Origin: Pseudeuparius sepicola
Taxonomy: Eukaryota; Arthropoda; Insecta; Coleoptera; Anthribidae
Length of the DNA stretch: 64,000 nt
NCBI GenBank assembly: GCA_963920635.1
Contig: OY987299.1
Location: 18,341,401-18,405,400 of the forward strand
Direction: 5' to 3'
The position numbers and the translations under genes are program-made. The notes under the pieces were generated by a model that worked only from the letters and a program-made list of their open reading frames with translations, was not told where the DNA came from and made no database searches. Below, piece by piece: positions 34,120 through 44,870 of this stretch. The first letter of the stretch is position 1. Each line of letters opens with the position of its first letter.

Positions 34120-34797
34120 TATCTACTACAATGAATGCTCTGAACTATTAGTAGCTATCTTGTTCTTATTGAGAGCTCTGCGACGCAAGGTCGCCGTTGG
34201 TACATTAAAAGTTTTACTGGCTTTAGACCAACCCATTTGTCCATTGCGGACAGCTTCCAAAGCTCTCTCCATATCAGCCTCGCTCCAGCTTCCTCTATCG
34301 GTTTTTCTTTTATATGAGTAAACCATCTGAAAAATTGCATCGTAATAATAATTATGTACACTGAAAGAGCAAGATGACATAGGGATCCATTTTACCCGCC
34401 AGTGTGGTATGTCATCTTGCCCGTCTTGTATTTTTTTTACAATTCATGCTAGCAAAAACGGAAAAGCAAACAAGAAGTTAAAAGCTACCGTAGCTATTGT
34501 GGAGTTTACGACCCCAGTTCCAAGCTTACATCACGAAAACAATCCGAAAAGGGAAATTTAATTGCTAAATATTGTCACAAAATATTACTTACATTGAAAC
34601 ACTATGCTCGCTGGTCGCAACAAATGCACAAATGCCGTCTGGAACGATCGCAGCGCCCTCAAACCACATCTAGTACAGAGTTGCCGATGTACACAAAAAG
34701 TGTCTATAGTCAGGGATTCATAGAGGTATTAGATTTCTAGTAATGGAAAAAAGTCATTTTACCCGCCTATGTCATATTGCCCGCCTCTCCCCTAATG
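34120..34797 (-). mobile_element. Truncated pogo-like element, 5' part
   Basis: The 5' end is marked by GAGGCGGGCAATATGACATA and GGCGGGTAAAATGACTTT (minus strand, 34800-34750). A related GGCGGGTAAAATGG with GATGACATACCACAC lies at 34385-34420. The interior holds a presumed 5' UTR and the psq exon. The remainder is missing. Confidence 0.55.
34126..34326 (-). pseudogene. Pogo/tigger-type transposase N-terminus (psq HTH)
   Basis: The frame beginning MVYSYKRKTDRGSWSEADME (ATG at 34326) carries a psq-type helix-turn-helix (ALEAVRNGQMGWSKASKTF, then VPTATLRRR). It is preceded by a splice-acceptor-like TTTTTCAG directly before the ATG, so the longer frame up to 34380 is probably intronic. No catalytic DDE region follows; the element is cut at about 34126. 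Pogo-like transposases bind their own ends through this domain. Confidence 0.7.
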
Positions 34798-35400
34798 CTT
34801 TCCATTTGAAGAGCGAGACTGAAAACACCGATAATGCAAGTATTATTTCCCATTGCTTGGGTTTGACCTTCATCAATAAGATCGAATAATTAAATGTGGC
34901 AACAACGCTCTCCATGGAATTTATTTTCTTAAAATGGCGCGATATCTGGGAAAATCGATATCAAAATGTTTGAGTTGGTTTCATGGGGAAAAGTCAAAGG
35001 TGCAAGGTTAATGCATGTTCATTTTGTCACTACATCCTCCAAAAATATTACTGATTTACTTCGAGTACCTACGAAATACCTAATACCATAGAAGAACCTA
35101 GTAGGTTCTTCTATGCTAATACATATTAACTTAGCAACATTGCCTGCTAGTCTATGAATTATTAAGATGACCGTAGGCAATTAATTTGCAAGATGTTTTC
35201 GTTATTGGGACCGAGTTTTGACGGTGAGAGATGCAGTTAATTTATGGATTCTGAAGTGAATTTTTGCATAAATTAAGAAAGATGTGCGCGCTTGGTCTCT
35301 GCCTGCTTTATCTAAAGACACCATACAGTATAGGCTGGTAACTATGCACTATATACTATATGTATTATATCATACTAAACATTAAACTTAATTAAACAGA
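34798..35400. other. AT-rich stretch, no gene seen
   Basis: A small palindrome GAAGAACCTAGTAGGTTCTTC lies at about 35091-35112. No coding feature supported upstream of the P450 pseudogene. Confidence 0.45.
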
Positions 35401-36192
35401 GAAATAAATAATATTGCCATAAGAGATTTTTTTCATTTACTTCTACAGTTAAAAAGCAAAAGAAAAGTTACCGATGAGGACGACGTTAAAGGTATAGGTC
35501 GATCTGTTGGTGAAGTAGGTTTGAATATTATAGGCAAATGACAGCACAGGCTTTCATATTTTCCTTGGCGGCTTTGAAACATCTTCTACGACAACGACAT
35601 ATACTTTGCATAAACTATCTGTAAACCAACACATTCAGAATGATCTAAGAAATTAAATGAAAGTTTTAAATAAATATAATGATGAAATAACCTATACGAA
35701 GGCATACAAGAGATGATTCTGTTGGGTAAATTTGTACAAGATAAGACATTAAAATTTTATTCACTTTAAATAAATTAACTAAGTGTATCTTTGAGAAACT
35801 TTAATATACATATACATTCAAATTCCAAATTCCAGTTCAAGGCATCCGGAGAGATTTTCGAAACAAAGCTAGTTTTTACGTACCTATATACCATTTAGCG
35901 AATGTCCTAGAATATGCACTGGTTAAGTGAGCACACCGTAAAAAAAGATGTAAGCTAAAGGCTATCAAGTATAAAGTATAAATATCTTTTAGGTTTGAGA
36001 TTCGGAATGATGCAGACCAAAATTGGTTTGAAAGCAATCCTGAAAAACTACAGAGTAATACTGAATGAAAAAACAATTGTACCTTTGGAAGTGGATCCGA
36101 TAGTAGGGAGGGCTGTGGTTGAATCTAGAATAAAAGGAAGAAATAAACAGTTTCTGCACGATTGTGCCAAAAGTTGCACACTTAATTTATGA
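35401..36192 (+). pseudogene. Cytochrome P450 (CYP6-like), C-terminal half, pseudogene
   Basis: After an acceptor-like TTAAACAG the frame reads HLLLQLKSKRKVTDEDDVKG, then the I-helix region QAFIF … GFETSSTTTTYTLHKL (oxygen-binding A/G-x-x-T motif) after a frameshift, and NKYNDEITY/EGIQEM. Further on come the PERF motif (RHPERFSKQS, stop) and the heme loop readable as YIPFSECPRICTG, where the first conserved Gly is Cys. Heme Cys is present. A 71-bp phase-1 intron (35922-35992, GTTAAG…TTTTAG) precedes the last exon LRFGMMQTKIGLKAIL…EVDP. Stops and at least three frameshifts show it is dead. Insect CYP6 enzymes are microsomal monooxygenases. Confidence 0.88.
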
Positions 36193-36496
36193 AATGCACC
36201 TTTTTAAGTAATTTGCCACGATTCGAAATTTAACTATCCGCGGTTGCTTTTGATAAATACAAGTTTGAAGGTTAGATCTTACACAGAAGGGTCAGAAAAA
36301 TGGCCACAGCAGCAGCAGCAGCTGAGCCTGCACAACCAAGTTGAGAAGAAGAAAAACAACATTTTGGGATACCTAAAGTCCTATAAATCTATTTACATTT
36401 ATGAAAACATTCCTAATTTCTTAAATAAATCGGTTGACAACAACAATATTATTTAGGATAATTCTAACATAATCACGATGCATTTTTTCAGCGTAA

Positions 36497-36953
36497 ATGG
36501 ATTTTAAGCCTATCACCAACTATATGCTAGGTGGTTTTATTTCATTTTCAATATTTGTGGTATTTCACCCCGGAAGAATATATCAGTACTGGACGTCACG
36601 AGGAGTCTACCAATTCGAGCCAACATGGATAGAAGGAAACACCGGGCCTGTGCTGTTGGGAAAAATAACTCTAACATTTTCAGAATGGTATAAACAACTC
36701 AGAGACATATCTTCTGACAAAACCACTTCTGATACCAGCTGACCCAGCAGTCATCAAACAAACAATGATTTCGGATTTTCAAAATTATAATAGCCACGCA
36801 GCATTTGTGGATGAAGAGAATGATCCCCTAAATGCGCACTTATTCAATCCTGAGGGAAGCAAGTGGAAGAATATAAGAACTAAGTTGACGCCTACCTTTT
36901 CTTCTGGTAAGATGAAAATGCAGTGTTGTTCTGTTGATTTAGATTGTGGTTAG
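36497..36953 (+). pseudogene. Cytochrome P450 (CYP6-like), N-terminal fragment, pseudogene
   Basis: The ATG at 36497 opens with a hydrophobic anchor (MLGGFISFSIFVVF), then YQYWTSRGV and a shortened region. A shifted frame continues with KPLLIPADPAVIK, ISDFQNYNSHAAFVDEENDP, LNAHLF and WKNIRTKLTPTFSSGKMK, all hallmarks of the first third of CYP6-like P450s (B-C region, WxxxR of the C helix). The sequence then leaves the family after GKMKM. It lies 300 bp downstream of a P450 C-terminal half in the same orientation, as in a decayed tandem P450 array. Confidence 0.88.
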
Positions 36954-37129
36954 GTTAGTTTAGATACGATAGGTTAGGCAGAATATTGACACTTATTACT
37001 GTTAGGTATTATACTGTATCATGTTTGATACATCCTTTCAGAATTGATTCTTATATGGCCTTAATGAAATATTAAAATGAAACTCGACATGTTGTAGGGA
37101 AGACGCACTTGAATTTATCTTTTGATCTT

Positions 37130-37460
37130 GTGTCCGACTTCGGACGTCGCAGGCCTGACAAGGCAGACCGAAGCAGGCGACGGCGACGGGTTCAGGCGTG
37201 AGCTAGGTCAGGTCAGCCCTGGAATGCGTCTCATTACCATTATCATTTCATTAACCGATCGGGATCATTTATAATGGGCCGTCATATACGGCCCGACGCG
37301 GTCTTTTGTCTCGAACACTTGTTATACTGTTTAGGATTTTCGACCATGGCTCGGGGAACGTCTCGCCGTGTCGTGACCACCAATTACATACCTCGCTAAA
37401 CATTTTGATGTATAGTTGGCTTCGTCTGGGACACGGATTTTATCGACGACATATTATAAT
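37130..37460. other. GC-rich island, no ORF
   Basis: CpG-rich sequence including GGGCCGTCATATACGGCCC (a 19-bp palindrome, 37276-37294). No gene features. Compare the islands at 10110, 24830 and 30120. Confidence 0.4.
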
Positions 37461-37673
37461 GGCGAGCAAAGATGGGCAACAATAGTCACATTATTTTTTT
37501 TAAATTGGCGTTAAAGAGGCTCAAAAACGTGTCGTTTCCGCGAGGCGGTTTTTATCAGAGGGGAGGCAACCATATATACAAGATTTTATTGAATTTGCTC
37601 CAATCTTTGCGTGCTCTCTATACAGGGTATCCCAACGAAAACTTGACCCCCCCCCCAAAAAAAAATTCGAAAA

Positions 37674-37823
37674 CCGAACAATATTTGAAAATTCGCCGAG
37701 ACCCGTCGATTTTTGTTTTTGGGGGGAGCTTTTTTGACAGTCAAGCCAACCCGATATGTTCATCCCCCTAATCCCTAGCAACCCCAACTTTAAAATTTCA
37801 AATGGAACTACCCCCCTTGTGGC
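37674..37823 (+). repeat. 150-bp direct repeat, copy 1
   Basis: Nearly identical to 38130-38279, running from CCGAACAATATTTGAAAATT to CCCTTGTGGC. The divergence is so low that the duplication must be recent. It is preceded by a TACAGGGTATCCCAACG-type end. Confidence 0.9.
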
Positions 37824-38129
37824 GCATCATTTTAAAGCCCTTTTTATTGCGAATACAGTGATGTATTGTTTTTAGAATTCTGTTGAGATTTGACAGAATT
37901 ATTGGCTAAAAACGGAAAGTTGACAATATCACTGTACACGTAGTAATTTCTGCACAAATGCCCGCCACTATTAAGTTTTTTGTCTACTACACACGACCAA
38001 ATTACATAGTTTTTATTGACGTGTCGATCAGTTTACAAAAAAGTCACAAATGAAAAAGCAGAAGCAAAACAAAAAAAGTTCATACGAATTCAAACCTTAT
38101 ATATTTTTAAAATATGTAACAAAAAGTCA

Positions 38130-38279
38130 CCGAACAATATTTGAAAATTCGCCAAGACCCGTCGATTTTTGTTTTTGGGGGGAGCTTTTTTGACAGTCAA
38201 GCCAACCCGATATGTTCATCCCCCTAATCCCTAGCAACCCCAACTTTAAAATTTCAAATGGAACTAACCCCCTTGTGGC
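38130..38279 (+). repeat. 150-bp direct repeat, copy 2
   Basis: See 37674-37823; only a couple of substitutions and one shift in a C run separate the copies. Confidence 0.9.
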
Positions 38280-39324
38280 TATAAGACTATAGCATTGCTT
38301 AAGACTAAGATCTCGTAGATTGAGAAAGGAATTATTAAATTACGTATTTTCGGGATTTTGCCATTTTTCACTTAGAATAGGTTTCCAAAAACATCTGTTT
38401 TCCCGACATAAGAAACTTTACTTGGAGGGGGGGATATTTTCAAGACGTCATGTCAGGCTTAAATCAAACAAGACCTGCCTAAACCTAAACCCTGTTATGT
38501 TTTTCTCGCGAAGATATGCTTATTATAAGATTTTATTTAACTTTTCCTGTTAGTGTATAGGTCGAATCTTGCAAGCTGAATTAGGACCACTTCCTGACAT
38601 CCGATTAGCTGAAATTTTGCATACACCTTTAGTTCCGGTGACAATCTAATATGCAATACTCAATATTGTAATACTTTCAAAATGGCCTCCGCTCCAAGAT
38701 GGCGGATGATGTATTTTTTGTCAACCCCCTTATGGTGTATCTCCAGCATATACAGGGTTAACTATCACTTAGTACAAAAATTTTTATGGCAGATAAAGAA
38801 AAATTAGACTTGCTAAAATAAATTTTCAAAAATTTTCTAACATTTGTCTTAAGCCTAAAAAATTTTTTTTTCAAATTGTATTAAACCCCTCAAAAAACGC
38901 CGCCTATGGACGCCCGCGCGACATGTCTAAAAATTTCGCATATGTCAATAGCGCGGCGTTGCCACGTCTATCAATTTATCCGATTATTCACCACAAAATT
39001 TCGATTTCCTTTTAAAAACGATTACTTTCTAAGGAACATGTAGAATGCCTATGAAACACCTACCTTACTGACATTTCCAGGATTGTTTGCACCATTTTCT
39101 GTTTTCTTGCTTTTTTACATTGAAAGTCACACAACACAACATTCACATTTTTTAAATCTGTTGGGGATCTCTTGGTTTCCCTCTGCTATTCCTTTTGTTT
39201 GAAGCGAGGTACTCAGCCTGACGACCACGACGAGGTAGATCCCCATCCGCCAGGAAAACCCCGAAGGGTAACCGAAAAATCACAACTGCACTAGCACACA
39301 TTGCACAAATGCACATGCAAAGCA

Positions 39325-40625
39325 CTACAGTAGCTGTTCAAAGAGGCCGCCGTTAACTTCGATGCACAAATTCACTCGGTTAACTAAAGAAGTCTGGATA
39401 CGTGCAAAAAGTCCATGATTATTCCGGATTTGAACAGCTGCACCTTCAATTCGTTCACGTAACTGCTGCTCGTTGTCGATTTCCTGCTCGTACACAATCG
39501 CCTTCATGAATCCCCAAATACAAAAATCCATTGGATTCAAGTCTGGTGATCGCGGCGGCCATGCAATTGGCCCTCCTCTTCCGATCCAACGGTTGGGGCA
39601 TTGGTCGTCTAAAAGTGCACGAACAGGTCTCGCAAAATGGGCTGGTGCACCATCGTGCATAAACCACATGTCATGCAGTACTTGTAGTGGCAAATTATCA
39701 AACAAAACATTTGTCAGAAAATACAAGTATCGTTCAGCGTTTAAATTTTCCGGTAGAATGTATGGTCCAATTAATCGATCTCCATAAACTCCTGCCCAAA
39801 CATTGATGGAAAACCGACGTTGGAAATTAAACCGCCGAACAGCATGTGGGTTCTCATCGGACCAAATATGGCTGTTGTGTCTAAAAAAAAACAACAAAAA
39901 TTAGAAATATTCACAATTTTGGCGAAGGCGTTAGGATTGACATAGCCAATTTTATAATAAATAAAAAAGATAATATGGAAGAGAGAAAGCTATAAGTAAG
40001 TAAAAATTTACATACGTGTAAACCCCAGCACGTGTGAAGCAGCATTCGTCTGTCCAAAGAATGTTGAAAACAAAGTTTGGGTCTGGGCGATTCGATCACG
40101 TAGCCAAGTGCAGTAGGTCATTCTCACCGGAAAATCATTTGCTTCTAATGCTTGGACCTTTTGTATGTGATAAGGGTGAAGGCCGTTTTCCCTTAGAATC
40201 CTCCATGCCTGTAAATAATTTTATTGTTACATTTTAAATTTTATGTAGGTATTAGGTGCAAGCAAAGACAATCCCATCACATGGGATAGTCTTTGGTAGA
40301 AGTCAGTTTTATTGGTTTTATTTTACTTGCCTTGTTCTGCAATAGCTGTAGTGCTTATGGAAGGTTGCTCTTCCACCAAATCAAGCACTGACTCAACATC
40401 GTCCATGTTCATTTGCCCTCCAGGCCCACCCCTTCGAGCTTGCAAAACACCAGTGTTTCGCATACGTTGTACAATGTTCACGAAAGTACGTGGGTTAGGC
40501 ATATTTGCCCTGTTAGGAAAACGAATACGGTATTCTGCTGCAGCTCGATGTGCACTTTCATCGCATCTCCCGTACATTATAACCATGTCCGTTAACTCGG
40601 CGTTCGAATACTCCGGCATTTTCAC
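39325..40625 (-). pseudogene. DUF4817/mariner-like transposase, three exons, frameshifted
   Basis: The first exon (40625 to about 40330) carries a DUF4817 DNA-binding segment (MPEYSNAELTDMVIMYG, then RTFVNIVQRMRNTGVLQ). The second (about 40208-40018) reads GLHPYHIQKVQALEANDF and, after a 1-nt shift, ILWTDECCFTRAGVYT with the first catalytic Asp. The last (about 39882-39325) has WSDENPHA, MHDGAPAHF (second Asp) and WPPRSPDLNPMDFCIWG (third acidic residue), ending VNGGLFEQLL. Introns: GTATGT…TTTTTTTTAG between exons 2 and 3; a GC-AG intron (GCAAGT) is possible after exon 1, but that join is out of frame. It is the best preserved member of the family in this window. Confidence 0.85.
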
Positions 40626-40726
40626 AAAGACGCTGAACGATTTGCCGCGAAAATCAAGACCAAACTGGGAAATAACGCCATGTTACATTCGCAAATGCCC
40701 TCCGTCGGCTACTAGCCAAACTTGAA

Positions 40727-41709
40727 AAGGTTTGTTCCAACAGGGCCAATAACCGTGCTCAAGCACGTTCAGCGCATGCGCACTACCCCGCTGGCTGTTC
40801 CAACTGAATTATGTACCTACCGACACGGGACGATACACGCACTGTTCCAGCCGATTTATGGATCATTTGTGTATCGTCCTTGTACGATAAAAACGGTGCC
40901 TGGTCTAAAGCAATAACCGCGTGTACTGACATGCGCAGTGTATGGTCGTGTGACAGAGATAAACATTAACATCATATTTTTGTTTTTACGTAGATGGTTT
41001 TAAATCGATGGCTGGGATCGTGTTTTTTATTTCTTGTTGGTTTTTGGCTTGTTGGGTAGGGCGAGGAATCGTTGAACAATAATTTTTTAGAGTGAAGAGT
41101 GAGGTTAGCCCACCGAACATTCGGTTAGCCACATATTAAACACGCAGGTTAGGTGCGGTCACAAAACGTGATTTGGTCGATTTGATTCACAATCCGTTCC
41201 ATCTGAAATTTTCTTTGGGATCGCACATGAACGGTGCAAAACTAGCGCATGCGTTCTTTAAGGGTTATCATCTAGTTCATGTACAGTTCTGTGACGGTAC
41301 GTAAATTCGAGTTGGAACAAATGATCCCAAAGAAAATTTCAGATGGAACGGAAAAATTGTTCAACGATTCCCCGCCCTACCCAACAAGCCAAAAACCAAC
41401 AAGAAATAAAAAACACGATCCCAGCCATCGATTTAAACCTATCTACGTAAAAACAAAAATATGATGTTAATGTTTATCTCTGTCACACGACCATACACTG
41501 CGCATGTCAGTACACGCGGTTATTGCTTTAGACCAGGCACCGTTTTTATCGTACAAGGACGATACACAAATGATCCATAAATCGGCTGGAACAGTGCGTG
41601 TATCGTCCCGTGTCGGTAGGTACATAATTCAGTTGGAACAGCCAGTGGGGTAGTGCGCATGCGCTGAACGTGCTTGAGCACGGTTATTGGCCCTGTTGGA
41701 ACAAACCTT
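40727..41709. mobile_element. 983-bp foldback element nested in the transposon
   Basis: AAGGTTTGTTCCAACAGGGC at the left and GCCCTGTTGGAACAAACCTT at the right. The arms of about 350 bp are almost identical, giving mirror ORFs (40722-40916 plus, 41520-41789 minus) that are not judged coding. A shorter inner inverted repeat (TTCCATCTGAAATTTTCTTT near 41200 with its complement near 41330) lies in the loop. Confidence 0.9.
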
Positions 41710-42498
41710 GTATGTACAGTTAGTTGCCTAGCTAGGAAGTTATGAAATGACGAACGGGGCAACGCGGAGCAGTCGAAAAAACGTTTCATAGACTCGACCG
41801 GGCCGATACGTCGCTTAATTCATACCGCCGAGGCTTCAGAACAATAAATCCTTTATCTATGCTTCAGAAGAGGTTAGATGGTGGACAAGAATTCATCAGA
41901 GGAGCTCCGGGGGTATTAAGGGAGACGGCTTGTGGTGTCGCGGTAATGAGCTTTCCGCGAGACTAGGAACCGGTCCGGATACGAGCTAAGGTAAGGGGAA
42001 TCTAATAGCGCTGCATCTGTACAGATTCAAATCGATTGTTATTTATGTATTTTTTAAATTTGTTTGAGTAAAAAGGTATTTTCACCGTTCCTAAATCAAC
42101 GGCAACACCGCGGAAAATCACTTCAGCTGTCAGTACCTTCAGAAGCCAAATTGGATGACGTCATTAAAGGCGGCGATTTACAGGGAAAATAGGGGTCTTT
42201 ACCCGTTTTTTTAAAGATCGTAAAAAAAATCTAAAAATATTTTTCTATGTTTTCTTAAGCCACCCTGCGCACGTGGTAAAAATTTTTGTACTAAGTCATA
42301 GTTAACCCTGTATATATATATATATAATATTTACATGTAATAATGGTAGATACCTTTATTTGTTAAAAATGTAAAAGTAGGCATATAAAAAATAATCAAA
42401 AAATAACAACGAATGTCAGACATTAAAAAACATCAAAAAAAGTATTTTATTCTATAATAAGCCACTAACGACCACACCACACCCCTTATAGTAACGGT

Positions 42499-42722
42499 AT
42501 CAAATGAAAGGGCTTGAAGAGTAGAAAACGATAAAGTTTGTGACATCACACTAAATTCAATATGGCCGCCGCTCCAAGATGGCGGATTACCTATTTCATA
42601 CCCATCAAATAAAAGGGCTCGACGGGTAGAAAACAATAAGGTGAATGACTTCATACGAAATCCAATATGGCGACCACCCCAAGATGGCGGACTAAATTTC
42701 TTTACTACCCTCCTGACATGGG
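42499..42722 (+). repeat. Two-unit tandem repeat with AAGATGGCGG motif
   Basis: Units starting ATCAAATGAAAGGGCT and ATCAAATAAAAGGGCT each contain GTAGAAAAC and end in CAATATGGC(C/G)(G/A)CC … CCAAGATGGCGGA. A related fragment (GGCCTCCGCTCCAAGATGGC) lies at 38681-38710 on the other side of the 3.56-kb transposon, so that element probably inserted into a longer array. Confidence 0.75.
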
Positions 42723-42763
42723 AATCAAATAGGTACTAAAAAGCATAAAATAAAATTGAAAAT

Positions 42764-43123
42764 CCTTTTTAAAAACAAGCTTTTATTTAAGCCATGTACT
42801 AAAACGAATAAAATAAGTTTAGGTTTTCGTTAAGATAATTCGATTTCAAATTGCGACAAGTTTTTGCAAATCGAATAGCTCGTCGCGCGAATTGTAAAGA
42901 AAAAATGCATACTTTCGCAAATAGGTACTTGCTTATCAACCAATCACTGTCCGATAAAATTAATTGGTATCTACTTTCATCAACATTTCGCGCGACAAGC
43001 TTTTCAATTCGCAAAAACTTGTCGCAATTTGGAATTGAATTATCTTAACGAAAACCTAAACTTATTTTATTCGTTTTGTTTTAGGAGGTACATGGCTTAA
43101 ATAAAAGCTTGTTTTTAAAAAGG
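42764..43123. repeat. 360-bp foldback element
   Basis: CCTTTTTAAAAACAAGCTTT … TTAAGCCATGTAC returns as GTACATGGCTTAA … AAAGCTTGTTTTTAAAAAGG. The arms of about 115 bp share TTTAGGTTTTCGTTAAGATA and TTGCGACAAGTTTTTGC. No ORF of interest. Confidence 0.85.
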
Positions 43124-43968
43124 TTTATTTTTTATTTTTTATCTATATGAAACTTAAATTGCAGGTCGTGCACAAAGGACAGTGATACAACTCGTTAAGC
43201 ATTGCATACCTATTGCATTTTGGTGCACTTAAACTCGACTTCGCCTGATGTCACAACTCGTGCACTCGCATACAATAAGCCTCATTGCTTATAACTTGTT
43301 GCAAAATATAATACTACCATATTTTTTGTCGATCGTTACTAAAGGCTATTATTGGCGCTATTACTGTCTATAATAGAGAATTAAAGTCTGTAAAATGCGC
43401 ATAGACAAATAAAGAAAATGCGTACTTTGGTAACCCTTGTGCAAATACCTGGTAGTTATAATGTATTATAACTATGCAACCAAAGATACAGGCATGAATG
43501 AAGCCATAATCTATAAACATGAGGAGACAAATTCGTCAGTTTCAAGGACGCTATACTTATCACCCGTCAATGCGTTATTTGTTATTTTTGTAACAATAAT
43601 TAATGAAAACGCGCCCTATCCATTCGGGCGCTCCAAACGCAATCGCGGAACGTTACTGAACCCACAGAAAATATATACGCGTGGTCAACACCCTTCATGG
43701 TTGTTATGCAACCAGGAATACACACACGCGTGAAGTGATTACATAATCAACCTGTCTTCGGAAAGTTAAAAATTAAGTACCTATTTCTCTGCTACTCCAA
43801 TCGCAGCGAAAAAATTATGAGGTCAACACCACAGCTGATTAACTGCGCTTTCTGGATGCATAGCTTCGGCCCTTTGGCAAATCGCAGCAGTTAGTCAATT
43901 ATGTACCTACTTTGATGCATATAATGAAACAAATAACTAATGTCACTAAAATTATGACGAATAAATAT
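43124..43968. other. No gene supported
   Basis: Moderately AT-rich. The 98-codon ORF at 43437-43733 lacks recognisable features, and I see no clear inverted repeat. Confidence 0.4.
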
Positions 43969-44089
43969 GGATAAAGGTCCGCGAGTCGCGGATCTTTAGT
44001 GTATTTTTTAAAGGTCCGGGAGTCGTCGGACGTCTTCATGTAGGTACAACAGGAGATTAGTCAAAGAATAGTTAGAGCAATGGTACACT

Positions 44090-44640
44090 GAAAATAATTT
44101 TGTTCGTAATATCAATAAACACCATTCATCGAAATTTGTTTATTAGCACAATGAATATATTCGTTAAGTCAATTATCATTGGTCATTGGTTGATGAATAA
44201 GGTTATTGGTTGAACGAACTACTGTTTATTACTTTTTTCCTACCAAGTCAATAAATTTTTTTATTGACCCAATGAATCCTATTTATTGGGCTAACAATCA
44301 CAGTACATCAAGCACGTTTACGTAAATTTATGAACAATATTGGTCAGATCAAGGAATACTGGGAATTAATTGATAAATATATTCGTTATATCAATTAATC
44401 AGTTCGATAAAATTAATGAACGTGCGTACATCGATGTAACGAAATATGTTGATTAATAACGAACAATTGTCAATTATTGTATATACGTTAGCACAATTAT
44501 TTTAATCATCAACTAATGTAACGGTTTCTTTGAGTCAATAAACGCGTTCGTTGACTCAACAAACGTTCATTGGCTGTTGAACACATTTGTTGGGCCAATA
44601 AATGCGTTTATTAGGCTGATAAACTCGACAAAAAATATAA
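44090..44640. repeat. Degenerate array of short quasi-palindromes
   Basis: About 550 bp built of loosely repeated words such as GTCAATAAACGCGTTCGTTG, GCCAATAAATGCGTTTATTA, AACATTCATTGG and TTATTGACCCAATGAAT. They alternate between the two strands with roughly 20-bp spacing. A related piece lies at 48750-48820. No ORF. Confidence 0.55.
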
Positions 44641-44870
44641 GAGCTGAATTTCACAAAAGACTCCCAAGATTTTATCTAGTCTATTCCTTAATTATATAGG
44701 CGAAGGAAGGCGTCTCGTCTCAAAGAATAGAGGTTCCGTCGCGACAATGATTATTTACGTTACGCAAATCGATTTAGAATTTCGAAACGTTTGTGTTTTG
44801 TGTTGAAGTGAAGTTTAAGTTCATATTATTGTTTAAATTCCAAAGGTGGGTATATTTTAATTTACATATA

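Larger units (their letters stand above)
38752..42311 (-). mobile_element. Mariner-like DNA transposon with DUF4817-type transposase, 3.56 kb
   Basis: The left end CAGGGTTAACTATCACTTAG plus TACAAAAATTTTTA is mirrored at the right as TAAAAATTTTTGTACTAAG … GTTAACCCTG, flanked by TA on both sides. It contains the transposase pseudogene (39325-40625, minus) and a nested foldback (40727-41709). The GC-richer stretch 41713-42000 has no recognised ORF. Confidence 0.8.

Noticed and set aside
36244..36456. 70-codon Gln-rich ORF between the P450 pieces
   Set aside because: A short CAG run gives a poly-Gln stretch; the frame has no P450 similarity and no splice signals linking it to either piece.
40722..41789. 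Paired ORFs sharing the same C-terminal 64 residues on opposite strands
   Set aside because: They are the same arm of the 983-bp foldback read in both orientations.
43437..43733. 98-codon ORF
   Set aside because: No recognisable motif, no splice context and no second copy to test conservation.
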